Below, piece after piece: positions 27,646 to 37,359 of a stretch of 64,000 nt of DNA. Source of the DNA: DASXHY01 sp036272195 (GTDB taxonomy: Bacteria > Verrucomicrobiota > Verrucomicrobiia > Limisphaerales > DASXHY01); assembly GCA_036272195.1 (NCBI GenBank), contig DATAZE010000026.1, forward strand, positions 20,679-84,678, written 5' to 3'. Below the pieces are notes generated by a model. That model was given only the letters and a program-made list of their open reading frames with translations, did no database searches and was not told where the DNA came from. The translations under genes were made by a program, and so were the position numbers. Position 1 is the first letter of the stretch. Each line of letters begins with the position of its first letter.

Positions 27646-28422
27646 TCAGTTTTGAATTCGTGTCCGCAACGTTTCGAATCGGGGCTTGAGCAGCGCGGAG
27701 CAATCAGCGGTATTAAATTTATCGATCAACGCCCGGGCGTCATTCGTGCGCCCTTCCGCCAGATCAAGCCGCGCCACGATATAAGCATGGTCGGCTTCGC
27801 TGACGGCGACCGACGCGAAGGGTTTCATCAACCCCGCCGCTTCCGCCGTGCCATTGGTCTCGAGCGTGATGACGCACAACATTTTGGTGACGTTCCATTG
27901 GTATTGCGTATCGCGGGAAGACGATTCCAGCAACGGAACGGCAGCCTCCCATTTTCCAGAGACGAAATAGTAAAGACCTTCGTGATATTCCTCAAACGGG
28001 GGCATGGACCCTTTGCGTATCCGCTTCGCCTCGTCCAGCATTTGTCGGCCTTCCTCCGGATGATTCAACAGCATGGCGCACACGCCTTCCTTGCCCAGCG
28101 CGTCGGCGGTTCTCCAATAGCGAGACGATGTTTGAAACAGGGCCAGCGCGGAATCCAGATTCCCCGCCTCAAAGGCTTCCATCCCGTAATATGAATTCAG
28201 CCGCGCCATGCTGTGCCGAAAAGAAGCATAACCGATGCCGCCAGCCAGTACGGTAGCCACTACCGCAAAAACATACGCCTTCGGTTTTTTCGCCGGGGAC
28301 ACTCTGCGGGCGTTTTTCCAGAAGCGAATGGCGAGAATCAAAAACAGCAACAGAACGAAATACTTGCCTCCCTCGATCAGGACAGACTTAATCAACTGCG
28401 CGTAGTCGGAAATGTCAGGCAT
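27646..28422 (-). CDS. membrane protein with TPR-like C-terminal region
   Basis: This 258-residue protein has two hydrophobic helices (about residues 20-37 and 49-66) and a soluble helical region with TPR-like units (YYGMEAFEAGNLDSALALFQ, YHEGLYYFVSGKWEAAVPLLE, YIVARLDLAEGRTNDARAL). It starts 12 bases after gatC and ends 2 bases before the PAP2-type gene. It probably partners that protein. No named family. Confidence 0.8.
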   Translation of the reverse strand: MPDISDYAQLIKSVLIEGGKYFVLLLFLILAIRFWKNARRVSPAKKPKAYVFAVVATVLAGGIGYASFRHSMARLNSYYGMEAFEAGNLDSALALFQTSSRYWRTADALGKEGVCAMLLNHPEEGRQMLDEAKRIRKGSMPPFEEYHEGLYYFVSGKWEAAVPLLESSSRDTQYQWNVTKMLCVITLETNGTAEAAGLMKPFASVAVSEADHAYIVARLDLAEGRTNDARALIDKFNTADCSALLKPRFETLRTRIQN

Positions 28423-28434
28423 AAAAGCTCGGGA

Positions 28435-28722
28435 TTACTCCACGATCTTCGGCACGATGAACAATCCGTTGGCCTTGGCGGGCGCGTTACTCAATGCATC
28501 TTCATTCGACATGGAAGGACGCGTTTCATCCGGGCGCGTCACGTTCACCAGCGGAAACGCGTGGGCGGTGGGCTCCACTCCGCTGACGTCGGCCTGGTTC
28601 AGTTTCTCGATGTAGCCAAGGATGTTTCCCAATTGCGCACCGAGCTTTTGCTCCTCTTCCGGTGAAAGCGCAATGCGCGCGAGATGCGCGACGTATTTGA
28701 CATCAATTTCTGCGGCAGCCAT
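28435..28722 (-). CDS. gatC: Asp-tRNA(Asn)/Glu-tRNA(Gln) amidotransferase subunit C
   Basis: This 95-residue stabilising subunit wraps around GatA-GatB. It has VAHLARIALSPEEEQKLGAQL, the conserved FNxIL-like helix GNILGYIEKLNQ, VEPTAHAFPL and the acidic RPDETRPSMS segment. It heads the gatC-TPR-PAP2-gatA-gatB run. Confidence 0.95.
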   Translation of the reverse strand: MAAAEIDVKYVAHLARIALSPEEEQKLGAQLGNILGYIEKLNQADVSGVEPTAHAFPLVNVTRPDETRPSMSNEDALSNAPAKANGLFIVPKIVE

Positions 28723-28787
28723 GGGGACAGGCTAAAGTCCAATGTCCCAAGTTCAAAGTCCAAAGTTGGACCGCAACAGACGAGAAT

Positions 28788-29087
28788 CTACTCCTCGTCG
28801 AACTTCCGCTTGATAAGGTTTTCGAGTTCCACGAGGGCCTTGGAAGCATCCGCGCCGATCGCATGAATGGTCAATTTGCTGCCGGGACCGGCTGCGAGCA
28901 TCATCAGGCCCATGATGCTCTTGCCGTTTATCTTATCCCCGTCCTTCTCCACAAAAATATCGCACGCAAAACGGTTGGCCGTTTTGACAAATAAAGCCGC
29001 CGGCCGGGCATGTATGCCCAGCTTGTTTAGGACGAGAAATTCTTTCGTCATCAGATTATCGTCATCCGCCAATTTTTTAGCGCTCAT
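28788..29087 (-). CDS. HPr-like phosphocarrier protein
   Basis: This 99-residue HPr-fold protein has the phospho-histidine in GIHARPA (His26 from this start) and a regulatory-serine-type segment, INGKSIMGLMML (Ser57). So it keeps both the phosphotransfer and the HprK target sites. An in-frame ATG at 29051 would give the more usual MTKEFLVLN start, but an AGAGG ribosome-binding site stands five bases before the 29087 ATG. The HPr kinase gene lies 180 bases upstream on the same strand. No enzyme I or PTS permease is in the window, so it probably works in regulation rather than sugar uptake. Confidence 0.92.
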   Translation of the reverse strand: MSAKKLADDDNLMTKEFLVLNKLGIHARPAALFVKTANRFACDIFVEKDGDKINGKSIMGLMMLAAGPGSKLTIHAIGADASKALVELENLIKRKFDEE

Positions 29088-29214
29088 CGCCTCTGAATTA
29101 TAGATAACCGACCCTGTGTGGCTTGGCCAATGAATTCTGGCTTAACTGGGAATCTTAGCGTTTATCCTCGAAATGGGAAATGGGAGCGGATTGCGGCCCC
29201 CTGTGAACACAGAC

Positions 29215-29266
29215 GTCCTGCCCATGTGCATCAAAACGCACAGGTGAGACCCAGTACCATCAGGAC
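29215..29266 (-). other. extended hairpin between hprK and the HPr gene
   Basis: Directly after the hprK stop, the minus strand can fold into an outer stem GTCCTG/CAGGAC with an inner stem GTGC/GCAC plus flanking GC pairs. No T run follows, so it is not a classical terminator. It could be a processing site that sets different levels of HprK and HPr. Confidence 0.45.
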
Positions 29267-30214
29267 TTAAAGCTTCTGTGTCGCCGCCATTTTGGCAATC
29301 AAGCGGTCGTTTAATTCTTTGGCGGGATTATACCCCGACATTTTCAACTTCGTTTGATAGGCGGCAACCTCGATGAGCCGGGCCAAATCCCGCCCGGGCC
29401 GCACCGGGATCGTGATGTGCGCCACATCCACGCCGAGGATCTTGACGTATTCCTGCTCCATGCCCACGCGGTCCACGTCCTTGACCTCGTTCCAGACCTT
29501 TAAAGTAATCACCAGGTCCACGCGCTTCTCGCTGCGAATGCTTTTCACGCCGAACATCGCCGCGACGTTGATGATGCCGATGCCGCGCACTTCCATGTGA
29601 TTGCGGGTCAACTCCGCGCTGGTGCCGATGACTTCGCGGCCATCCACGAGCGTCACCTTGGTGATATCATCCGCCACCAGGCTGTAACCGCGCTCGATCA
29701 ACGCCAGGACGCTCTCGCTTTTGCCGATGCCACTCTCGCCGCGGATGATGACCCCCACGCCGAGGATGTCCACCATGCTGCCCATTTCCGTTCCCCGCAG
29801 CGCGAACATCATTTCCAATGCAAGCGTGGCGAGGTTGATGAATTTCATCGTCACCAGCGGGCATTGAAAAATCGGCACGTCTACCTTTTCGGCGTGCTTA
29901 AGAAATAATTTATCGGCCTTTAAATTCCGGCTAAACACCACGCAAGGAATCTTGAATGAGAAAAAACTTTCATAGCGCTCCGCGCGTTCGGTTGGCGGCA
30001 GCGCCTTAAGAAAATACGCCTCCGCGTTGCCGATGACCTGCACCCGTTTGTTCGCGAAATAACGCGTGAAGCCGGACATTACAAGGCCCGGCCGGTTCAC
30101 CGTGGGCTCGCGAATGACGCGTTTCAAACCATTCGCGCCCGCCATCAGCTTCAGCCCCAGCGCCTCGGCCTGGTCGGTGTAGAACCGCTCCACAGTGACT
30201 GTATCGCGTTGCAT
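29267..30214 (-). CDS. hprK: HPr kinase/phosphorylase
   Basis: This 315-residue bifunctional enzyme phosphorylates HPr on serine and reverses the reaction. The N-terminal domain ends near residue 130. The C-terminal kinase domain has the P-loop GESGIGKSE at 159-167, LVADD, and the signature RGIGIINVAAMFG. It is flanked by lptB upstream and an HPr gene downstream, so its substrate is encoded next door. Confidence 0.95.
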   Translation of the reverse strand: MQRDTVTVERFYTDQAEALGLKLMAGANGLKRVIREPTVNRPGLVMSGFTRYFANKRVQVIGNAEAYFLKALPPTERAERYESFFSFKIPCVVFSRNLKADKLFLKHAEKVDVPIFQCPLVTMKFINLATLALEMMFALRGTEMGSMVDILGVGVIIRGESGIGKSESVLALIERGYSLVADDITKVTLVDGREVIGTSAELTRNHMEVRGIGIINVAAMFGVKSIRSEKRVDLVITLKVWNEVKDVDRVGMEQEYVKILGVDVAHITIPVRPGRDLARLIEVAAYQTKLKMSGYNPAKELNDRLIAKMAATQKL

Positions 30215-30225
30215 TTGTTTTTGTG

Positions 30226-30330
30226 GGTTAAACTGGTTAAATAAGTTGAATTGGTTAAATGAGTCAACGTCTTCTGCACCGACTTGCCGATTCGTTTAAC
30301 CATTTAACGTATTTAACTCATTTAACCAAC

Positions 30331-30332
<2 letters not shown>
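30226..30332. repeat. inverted array of GGTTAAAT-like heptads/octads
   Basis: The whole gap between lptB and hprK is built of short GGTTAAAT/ATTTAACC units. Units on the left (30226-30263) are direct copies and those on the right (30294-30332) are inverted, so the two halves pair as a long AT-rich hairpin. It lacks CRISPR-like unique spacers. Confidence 0.75.
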
Positions 30333-31091
<759 letters not shown>

Positions 31092-31095
<4 letters not shown>

Positions 31096-31697
31096 TTGGA
31101 GGTTGTGCCCGTTTTCGGGGCCTCAAACATGCTGGATGCATTGGTTTTGGCCGGGTAGAGCTCCTGATTCAAATAGTTTGTGGTGGTGATGACATCCTTG
31201 ATGCGGTCCCAGACAATCGGATCGGCGTGGACCGTGGTTTGCCTGTTGGTCACCACGGGATTTCCGGTCAGCACGACAAAGGCATTGGTTTCCCAATGCT
31301 CCACAGGCGGCTCGGCGGTATTCGTGAGAGTGTAAGTATAAACCGCCTTGTCGGCAGTGGCGTGGTTCGGCCCCTGGTCATCCGTCCAATCAATCACCAC
31401 GTTCGTCTCCGCCGTGGCCCGATTGAATTTCCCCGCGTCCACCTTCGGCGCCTCCACCGTCAGCAATTGGCAGGTCAGTTTCATTTGCGGATTGTCCACG
31501 CGCACGTCACCACGATAAATGAATACGTTGGACCTCAGGAAAAACTGGCCGCCGTCGGATTGAATCGTCGTCGGGCCATTGGTGGCCGTGCCTACGAGCG
31601 CCGGTGACTGGGTCGGCGCGGCAGATTGGGAATTCGTCTGCGCCGCGAGGGCGAAAACGGCTCCCAACATCGCGCATAAAACAAAAAGGACTCTCAT
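31092..31697 (-). CDS. periplasmic LptA-like LPS transport protein
   Basis: This is about 201 residues with a signal peptide (MRVLFVLCAMLGAVFALAAQ). The mature protein shows the OstA/LptA beta-jellyroll pattern (FIYRGDVRVDNPQMKLTCQLLTVEAP, NRATAETNVVIDW, KAVYTYTLTN, FVVLTGNPVV). It would bridge LPS from the inner to the outer membrane. The ATG at 31697 is used because it begins the signal peptide; the longer frame to 31781 overlaps the preceding gene. Both ends are coupled by ATGA overlaps. Confidence 0.87.
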
Positions 31698-32131
31698 GGT
31701 GTAAATGAATTGGTCATTTGACCGGTAACCGTCGTGACCTGCTGGTTCGAGATCAGCAGTTCGGAATTGGTTTGCTTCCAAAAAAATCCCACGCCCTGGA
31801 CCATCACATTCGAGGTTTGCATCTGGAACGGCCCGGCAGAACTGACCGTTTGCCCGCGCGAATCAAAAATGCACTGCGGCGCTTTTACGGTCATTTCCTT
31901 CACTCCATCTTCGCGAAAGGTCTGCAGCTTCGCGTTCTGAATAATGATGACGCCATTTGCCCCCGGATCGGCTTGCGCGCCTTCGAGGAACGACTTCATT
32001 TGCAGCTCGTGAGGGGCCTCAAAATACTGGAGGGGCGCCTGGAAGCCTTTCACGGTGCTGCTCGGCGGCTTTTGGTCCGCAGCCACTGCCAGGCCGACCA
32101 GGAAACAAAACAGCGCGAACAACGAACCCAT
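31694..32131 (-). CDS. LptC/LptA-related LPS transport protein
   Basis: This is about 145 residues: an N-terminal signal or anchor (MGSLFALFCFLVGLAVA) followed by an OstA-like beta region (AKLQTFREDGVKEMTVKAPQCIFDSRGQTVSSAGPFQM). From position (kdsC, this gene, lptA, lptB) it fills the LptC place. The open frame runs to 32296, but that extension of 55 residues is encoded largely by a palindromic repeat and would bury the signal peptide, so I start at 32131. It is translationally coupled to the LptA-like gene. Confidence 0.75.
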   Translation of the reverse strand: MGSLFALFCFLVGLAVAADQKPPSSTVKGFQAPLQYFEAPHELQMKSFLEGAQADPGANGVIIIQNAKLQTFREDGVKEMTVKAPQCIFDSRGQTVSSAGPFQMQTSNVMVQGVGFFWKQTNSELLISNQQVTTVTGQMTNSFTP

Positions 32132-32137
32132 AAATCG

Positions 32138-32209
32138 TAGCGTCCGACGTAAGGAGGCTCCGACTTTTCCCGAAGAAATAGTATGAGCCTCCTTACGTCG
32201 GTTGCTGCG
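32138..32209. repeat. dispersed palindromic (REP-like) repeat, copy 2
   Basis: Arms at about 32138-32161 and 32186-32209 pair as in copy 1 and share the GACGTAAGGAGGCTC core. It lies directly upstream of the LptC-like start, inside the transcription unit, so it would form a hairpin in the mRNA leader of that gene. Confidence 0.75.
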
Positions 32210-32285
32210 AGAGAGCGCCTGCGTGCCGAACGCGTCTGACGCAACGTCAGGCAGAATATTTTCGCTCTCTTTATTTTTTGCGCTA

Positions 32286-32819
32286 TCAATTCGCATACTC
32301 GGACACGACCAGCTTCCATTTGTTCTGCGCTTTTAAAATCATCTCGACAATTTCTCGAATCGCGCCGTTTCCGCCGGGTGCCTTGGTCACATAATCGGCC
32401 GCAGCCTTGGCCTCGGCCACGCCATCGCCCACCGCGACCGCCAGCCCCACTTTATCCAGCACGCCGATATCCACCACGTCATCCCCCACATAGCAAACAT
32501 CCGCCCACTTCATTCCAGTTTGACGCAGAATCGCCTCCACACCCTCAATCTTTCCGCCGTTATGTTGCACGACAAAATCAATCTTCAGATCATCCGCGCG
32601 CTGCTGCGTGGCGACCGAGGGCCGGCGGGAAACCCATCCCACCTTGATACCGTGGCGTTGCAGGAATTTCAGCCCCAATCCGTCGCGAATGTTAAACCGC
32701 TTCGTTTCCACGCCGCCGCCCATGTAAATGGCGCCATCGGTCATCACACCGTCCACGTCGCACAGGAACAGTTTGACGGCCTTTAGCTTCTTGAGGAGTG
32801 CCGGGCGTTTTGGAGCCAT
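32286..32819 (-). CDS. kdsC: 3-deoxy-D-manno-octulosonate-8-phosphate phosphatase
   Basis: This 177-residue HAD-family phosphatase makes free Kdo for LPS. The catalytic motif is DVDGVMTDG. Later motifs are VSRRPS, the Lys region NGGKIEGVEAIL, and VGDDVVDIGVL, with the KdsC-type RFNIRDGLGLKFL loop. An upstream TTG at 32828 is possible, but the ATG at 32819 is preferred. The kdsA gene lies 100 bases upstream. Confidence 0.95.
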   Translation of the reverse strand: MAPKRPALLKKLKAVKLFLCDVDGVMTDGAIYMGGGVETKRFNIRDGLGLKFLQRHGIKVGWVSRRPSVATQQRADDLKIDFVVQHNGGKIEGVEAILRQTGMKWADVCYVGDDVVDIGVLDKVGLAVAVGDGVAEAKAAADYVTKAPGGNGAIREIVEMILKAQNKWKLVVSEYAN

Positions 32820-32919
32820 GGTTTTCAACGAGGATGAAGGATCGAGGATAGAAGATGAAAAAAACGCGGACGCCTCGGCGCCATCTTCAATTTTCCATCT
32901 TCCATCCTCATAAAATTAG

Positions 32920-33735
32920 TCAGTGAGTCACGCGCCAGATTTTTAAAAGCCCGGCCAGCAAACCGGACATCTCCGACAGCGGAATCATATTTGGCCCATC
33001 ACTCAATGCACGATCGGGATGCGGATGCGTCTCAATGAAAACGCCGTTTGCCCCGGCAGCCACGGCGCATCGCGCGAGGACAGGTGCGAATTCCCGTTGT
33101 CCGGATGATTTGTCGCCGCCGCCACCGGGCAATTGCACGGAATGCGTCGCGTCAAAAATCACCGGGAAACCAAACGTGCGCATGATGGGAATCGAGCGCA
33201 TGTCCGTCACCAGATTGTTGTAGCCGAACGTCGTGCCACGCTCGGTCACCAGCAGCTTCTTCGCCCCCGCGCCGCGCGCTTTATCCACCACCTGTCCCAT
33301 TTCCTTAGGAGAGAGGAACTGGCCTTTTTTCAAATTCACAATTTTTTCGGTGCGCACTGCGGCATCGATCAAATCGGTTTGCCGGCAAAGAAACGCGGGT
33401 ATCTGCAGGACATCCGCCACTTCAGCCGCCGCGGCCACTTGCGTTTCGGTATGGACGTCGGTCAATACCGGCACTCCGATTTCCTTCCGGACTTTCGCGA
33501 GCGTTTGCAAACCGGCTTCGACGCCCGGGCCGCGAAAGGATTTTCCACTGGTGCGATTGGCCTTGTCATAGCTCGCTTTGAACACATAGAAAATGCCCAG
33601 CTTATCGCACGTTTTTTTCAGCGATTCGCCGACCTGCAAGCACAGCTTCTCGCTTTCAATGACGCACGGGCCTGCAATCAGGCTGAATCGGGCCGGCGAA
33701 CTGAGGGATTTCCAAATGCCAGAATCATTAAGCAC
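32920..33735 (-). CDS. kdsA: 3-deoxy-8-phosphooctulonate synthase
   Basis: This 271-residue enzyme condenses PEP with arabinose-5-phosphate to form Kdo-8-phosphate. The family motifs IAGPCVIES, KASYDKANRTSGKSFRGPG, DVHTE, VNLKKGQFLSP, ERGTTFGYNNLVTDMRS, DATHSVQLPGG and ETHPHPDRALSDGPNM are all present. It heads the kdsA-kdsC-lptC-lptA-lptB-hprK-HPr run and shows the organism makes a Kdo-containing LPS. Confidence 0.97.
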   Translation of the reverse strand: MLNDSGIWKSLSSPARFSLIAGPCVIESEKLCLQVGESLKKTCDKLGIFYVFKASYDKANRTSGKSFRGPGVEAGLQTLAKVRKEIGVPVLTDVHTETQVAAAAEVADVLQIPAFLCRQTDLIDAAVRTEKIVNLKKGQFLSPKEMGQVVDKARGAGAKKLLVTERGTTFGYNNLVTDMRSIPIMRTFGFPVIFDATHSVQLPGGGGDKSSGQREFAPVLARCAVAAGANGVFIETHPHPDRALSDGPNMIPLSEMSGLLAGLLKIWRVTH

Positions 33736-33952
33736 GGCCAGTTTTTAGCAGTCGCGGACGCGAAAGTAAATGCGCGTGATGCGCTCCGTGCCATGGGGTT
33801 TGTTGCCACGCAGCTTTTTTTCCCTTTCCCGCGTAACTTACGGGATTACAAGGAAACGCTATGGAAATCAAAGGTTTTATCCCTGCGGCTGAGGCGGTCT
33901 GAGGAACAGTTTTCCTCGCCTCGTGGAATGGATTTTTGCCAAGTTGACCGGG

Positions 33953-35077
33953 ATGAAGCGCATTTCGAAAATTATCCGCCGGAGAAAATGGCTGCTGGCC
34001 GTGTTGCTGGCCCTGGTTGTCGCGGCGGTTTCCGGCTGCCAGACCATCGGGTTTTATGCGCAGGCCGCCAAGGGCCAATACCAAATTTTCGCACATCAAA
34101 AACACATCGATAAACTCATCGCCGATCCGCAAACTCCCGCCGCGCTCCGGGAAAAACTGAAGCTCATCGAGCAGCTTCGTGTATTTGCCGACAGCCAGCT
34201 CAAACTGCCCGTGGATGGGGATTATATCAAATACGTGGATGTCCACCGTCCCTACGTCGTCTGGAACGTGCAGGCCACGCCGCAATTCTCCCTGCAACCG
34301 CGCACCTGGTGGTATCCGCTCGTGGGCAGCCTCGAATACCGCGGTTATTTTTCCAAGCGCGACGCGACCAATTACGCAGCGCGCATTGCCCGGAAAGGCG
34401 ATGACGTTTACGTGGACGGCGTCGAGGCCTATTCCACCCTGGGCTGGTTCAAGGATCCCGTTCTCAATACCTTCATCGACCTCAGCGAACCGGAACTGGC
34501 CGAAGTCATCTTTCACGAACTCGGACACCGCCGCGTTTTTGCGCGCGGCGACACTGACTTCAACGAAGCCTATGCGACCACTGTCGGCCAGGAAGGCGCC
34601 CGCCGCTGGCTAAACGCCTCAGGCAAAACAAACCTGCTGGAAAAATACGCCGTGGCCCTGCATCGCAACGACCAATTTGTCCATCTCATCATGAGCACGC
34701 GCGAGCAGTTGGAAAAAGTTTACGGCGACACACTCGACAAGGATGGAAAAGTCAAAGCCGCGAAAATCCCGCCCCTGCCGCCGGCGCAGTTGAAGGAACA
34801 AAAGGCGCGGGTCTTCGCGAACCTGCGCGCTAGTTACCAACAACTCAAAATCAGCTGGGGCGGCTACACCGGTTACAATGATTGGTTCGCCCGCGAATTG
34901 AACAATGCCCAGCTCAATACCATCGCCAATTACTACGATTTCCTGCCGGCGTTTAAGCGATTGCTGGATTTGAATGGGGGCGACATGGAAAAATTCTACA
35001 AGGCAGTCGAGCGCCTGTCCAAAATGGACAAAGACCAGCGTCACCAGACACTTCGAAATTTGGCTGAGGGGAATTAG
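33953..35077 (+). CDS. putative zinc aminopeptidase lipoprotein
   Basis: This is about 374 residues. A type II signal peptide ends in AVSGC, so it is a lipoprotein. The body matches the predicted bacterial aminopeptidase family (GYFSKRDATNYAARIARKGDDVYVDGVEAYSTLGWFKDPVL). The zinc motif is HELGH, with downstream DFNEAYATTVGQEGARRWL supplying the third ligand. Substrate unknown. The frame is open from 33923; the ATG at 33953 begins the signal peptide. It ends inside a palindromic repeat. Confidence 0.87.
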   Translation: MKRISKIIRRRKWLLAVLLALVVAAVSGCQTIGFYAQAAKGQYQIFAHQKHIDKLIADPQTPAALREKLKLIEQLRVFADSQLKLPVDGDYIKYVDVHRPYVVWNVQATPQFSLQPRTWWYPLVGSLEYRGYFSKRDATNYAARIARKGDDVYVDGVEAYSTLGWFKDPVLNTFIDLSEPELAEVIFHELGHRRVFARGDTDFNEAYATTVGQEGARRWLNASGKTNLLEKYAVALHRNDQFVHLIMSTREQLEKVYGDTLDKDGKVKAAKIPPLPPAQLKEQKARVFANLRASYQQLKISWGGYTGYNDWFARELNNAQLNTIANYYDFLPAFKRLLDLNGGDMEKFYKAVERLSKMDKDQRHQTLRNLAEGN

Positions 35078-35137
35078 TGGCAACGGGCGTCTCGCCCGTG
35101 AGAACCGAAACGGACGGGCGCAACGCCCCTGCCACTA
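35075..35137. repeat. inverted repeat overlapping the aminopeptidase stop
   Basis: Outer arms TAGTGGC and GCCACTA (35075-35081 and 35131-35137) enclose further complementary GGGCG/CGCCC segments. The structure separates two convergent genes and may act as a bidirectional terminator or REP element. Confidence 0.65.
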
Positions 35138-35145
35138 CCGCTCGG

Positions 35146-37302
35146 TCAAGGAAACGGCGGCGGTCCGGACGAGCTGTTGGTCGTGACGAACAGCGTGGCA
35201 AGCTGGCTGTTGGTTGAACCAAAATTGTTCGTGATAATCACCCCGTAGTTCCCACCGTTCGTGGTTTGCACGTTTATGATGGAGAATGTGGGATTGTTCG
35301 CAGCCGGAATATTGGTGAATACCGTGCTCGAGACCTGGAATACCCATTGGTAGAACAGCGGCGCGGTGCCCGTGGCGGTAACGGTAAAGGTTGCGGTGCC
35401 CCCGGCAAGGACCGTTTGGGAAACAGGTTCCGTCACAATGAACGGCGCGGAGTTCGTGATACTGCTGACTGTCAGAACGGCCACACTGCTGGTGACGGAA
35501 TTGAATGCGTTGCTCACCACCACCCGGAAATTTCCTGCGTTAGTCGTCTGCACATTGGTGATGGTCAGGAAGCTGTTTGTAAACCCATCCGCAACGGCGC
35601 CATTAAACAACCATTGGTAGAACAACGGCCCCGTACCCTCGGCGGTGACGCTGAACGTCACATTGCTTCCCACAAACACATTTGTGGATGCGGGCGGAAC
35701 GATAATTCTGACCTCATTTGGATCCAGTTCGTAAGCGCCGATATCGCTCAAATTGGTGCGGACGATTTGCGGGCGGAATTTGCCGCGCTGGTCGGTATCA
35801 GGTGCGTTGACTGGATCGATCCTATCGACTGCCGCGCTATTGGTCGACAAGGCGAGGGTTTCCGTGAGGCCGCCATTATTGGCCAAATCGCCGATCAACG
35901 GATTCAGCTTCGGTTTGCTCGTGCTCTTTTTGGCGAATTTAATACTGCCGTCCGAGCTGATGTTGAAACCGCCATCGACGATCACGCCCGAACCATTACC
36001 TCCGGAAAGAGGGGAAGCGACGATCGAATTCGTCAAAGAGAGCGAGCCTTTCTTTTTCTTCGCCACGTTGGCGATATTGCCACCGGAGTTGCTTCCGCGA
36101 TTGCCATTCTGACCCCCGGCTACACCCGAACCGGCAACGCCGTTCGTACCGCCGATCGCAGCGCCCTTGGAAAAAGTGCAATTAACCACGGACACTTTGC
36201 CCGCATTATAAAGCCCCCCGCCGATGGCGTTCCCACCACGGCCACCTGATCCTCCGCGCGCGCCGGTGCCGCCCGAGCCACCGGTGCCGCCCGCAGCGTT
36301 ATTCTCAAAGAAAGTACTATTGACGATGGCCAGTGAACCTTCGTTATCGATCCCCGCGCCAAACGCATTGCCACCGGGCGAACCAGGCAATCCATTACGC
36401 CCGGTGCTGGTGCCGCCATCGGTGCCATTACCTCCTTGGCTCGTGTTATTCGCGAAGGTGCAATTCCAAATCGAGACCTCCATATTCGTCGTGTAAAGAC
36501 CACCGCCAGCCGCACCGCCAGCCGTGCCGCCCTTGGAGGCCGTCCCGGAAATCACTCCCCCGCCCCCCGCAGCGCCGCCGGCGCCGCCGTTGCCACCCTC
36601 AGCCAGGTTCCCTTCAAAGCTTGAATTGAGACAGACCAGCGTTCCGAGATTATAAATACCGCCACCACGACCGGGCGCGCCATTTCCGCCAGGACCGCCG
36701 TTGCCGCCCCGGATAACGCCGTCCTGGCCGTCACCGCCGTCGCTGCCGCTGCCGCCAGTCGCACTGTTTGTAAAAAAGCTGCAGTTAAAAATCGAGAGTG
36801 CGCCCGTGTTGAAAATCGCACCGCCGAAACCGGGCAAAGCCGGGCCGCCCCGTCCGCCGTTTTTTCCGGTATTCGGAGTGTTGCTGCCGAACCCATTGGT
36901 GTCACCAGACTCGCCATCGGCCCCGCGAGCAGTATTGCCCAGAAAAATGCAATTCGATAGCGTCAGGGTGCCATCGGCAGCCACGTAAATCGCGCCGCCA
37001 TTAGTGCCGAGGCCGTTTTCCAGCGTGAAATTAGCCAGGCTAAGGCTAGTACCTTGCACGAGGAAGATGGAACTGTTGCTCCCGCCACTGACCACCACGT
37101 TGGATCCACCGTCAAACTCCGTGCTTACGCCGTTCGTAATCTGAATGGGCGTAGTCACCACAATCGTCCCGCCGTTCGTGAGGGATAGAGCCACCGCCGC
37201 CGCGAAGGTATTCGCCGAGCCGTCACTGACCGTGGTGTCCGCCCAGGACCGGAGAGCAGATACGAGGACAAGACACGCTGCGTATGCGAAATATTTCTTC
37301 AT
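35146..37302 (-). CDS. secreted beta-helix protein with choice-of-anchor Q motif and two Ig-like domains
   Basis: This 718-residue exported protein has a signal peptide (residues 1-21). About 30-430 form a right-handed parallel beta-helix with glycine-rich loops (GGNGGPGGNGAPGRGGGIYN and similar). A choice-of-anchor Q motif follows (NPLIGDLANNGGLTETLAL...AVDRIDP...DIGAYE). Two immunoglobulin-like domains come last (VTAEGTGPLFYQWLFNG and VTATGTAPLFYQWVF). It is a surface or secreted adhesin/binding protein. It lies 58 bases downstream of the secretin gene and may be a substrate of that type II system. Confidence 0.87.
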   Translation of the reverse strand: MKKYFAYAACLVLVSALRSWADTTVSDGSANTFAAAVALSLTNGGTIVVTTPIQITNGVSTEFDGGSNVVVSGGSNSSIFLVQGTSLSLANFTLENGLGTNGGAIYVAADGTLTLSNCIFLGNTARGADGESGDTNGFGSNTPNTGKNGGRGGPALPGFGGAIFNTGALSIFNCSFFTNSATGGSGSDGGDGQDGVIRGGNGGPGGNGAPGRGGGIYNLGTLVCLNSSFEGNLAEGGNGGAGGAAGGGGVISGTASKGGTAGGAAGGGLYTTNMEVSIWNCTFANNTSQGGNGTDGGTSTGRNGLPGSPGGNAFGAGIDNEGSLAIVNSTFFENNAAGGTGGSGGTGARGGSGGRGGNAIGGGLYNAGKVSVVNCTFSKGAAIGGTNGVAGSGVAGGQNGNRGSNSGGNIANVAKKKKGSLSLTNSIVASPLSGGNGSGVIVDGGFNISSDGSIKFAKKSTSKPKLNPLIGDLANNGGLTETLALSTNSAAVDRIDPVNAPDTDQRGKFRPQIVRTNLSDIGAYELDPNEVRIIVPPASTNVFVGSNVTFSVTAEGTGPLFYQWLFNGAVADGFTNSFLTITNVQTTNAGNFRVVVSNAFNSVTSSVAVLTVSSITNSAPFIVTEPVSQTVLAGGTATFTVTATGTAPLFYQWVFQVSSTVFTNIPAANNPTFSIINVQTTNGGNYGVIITNNFGSTNSQLATLFVTTNSSSGPPPFP

Positions 37303-37359
37303 TCAGTTACGCTCTGTGTTCGGATAAATCTTCCGAGTATTCTAGCGTTGACGCGCGGC

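Noticed and set aside
32132..32296. 55-residue N-terminal extension of the LptC-like frame
   Set aside because: It is encoded mostly by the palindromic repeat and precedes an obvious signal peptide, so the ATG at 32131 is preferred.
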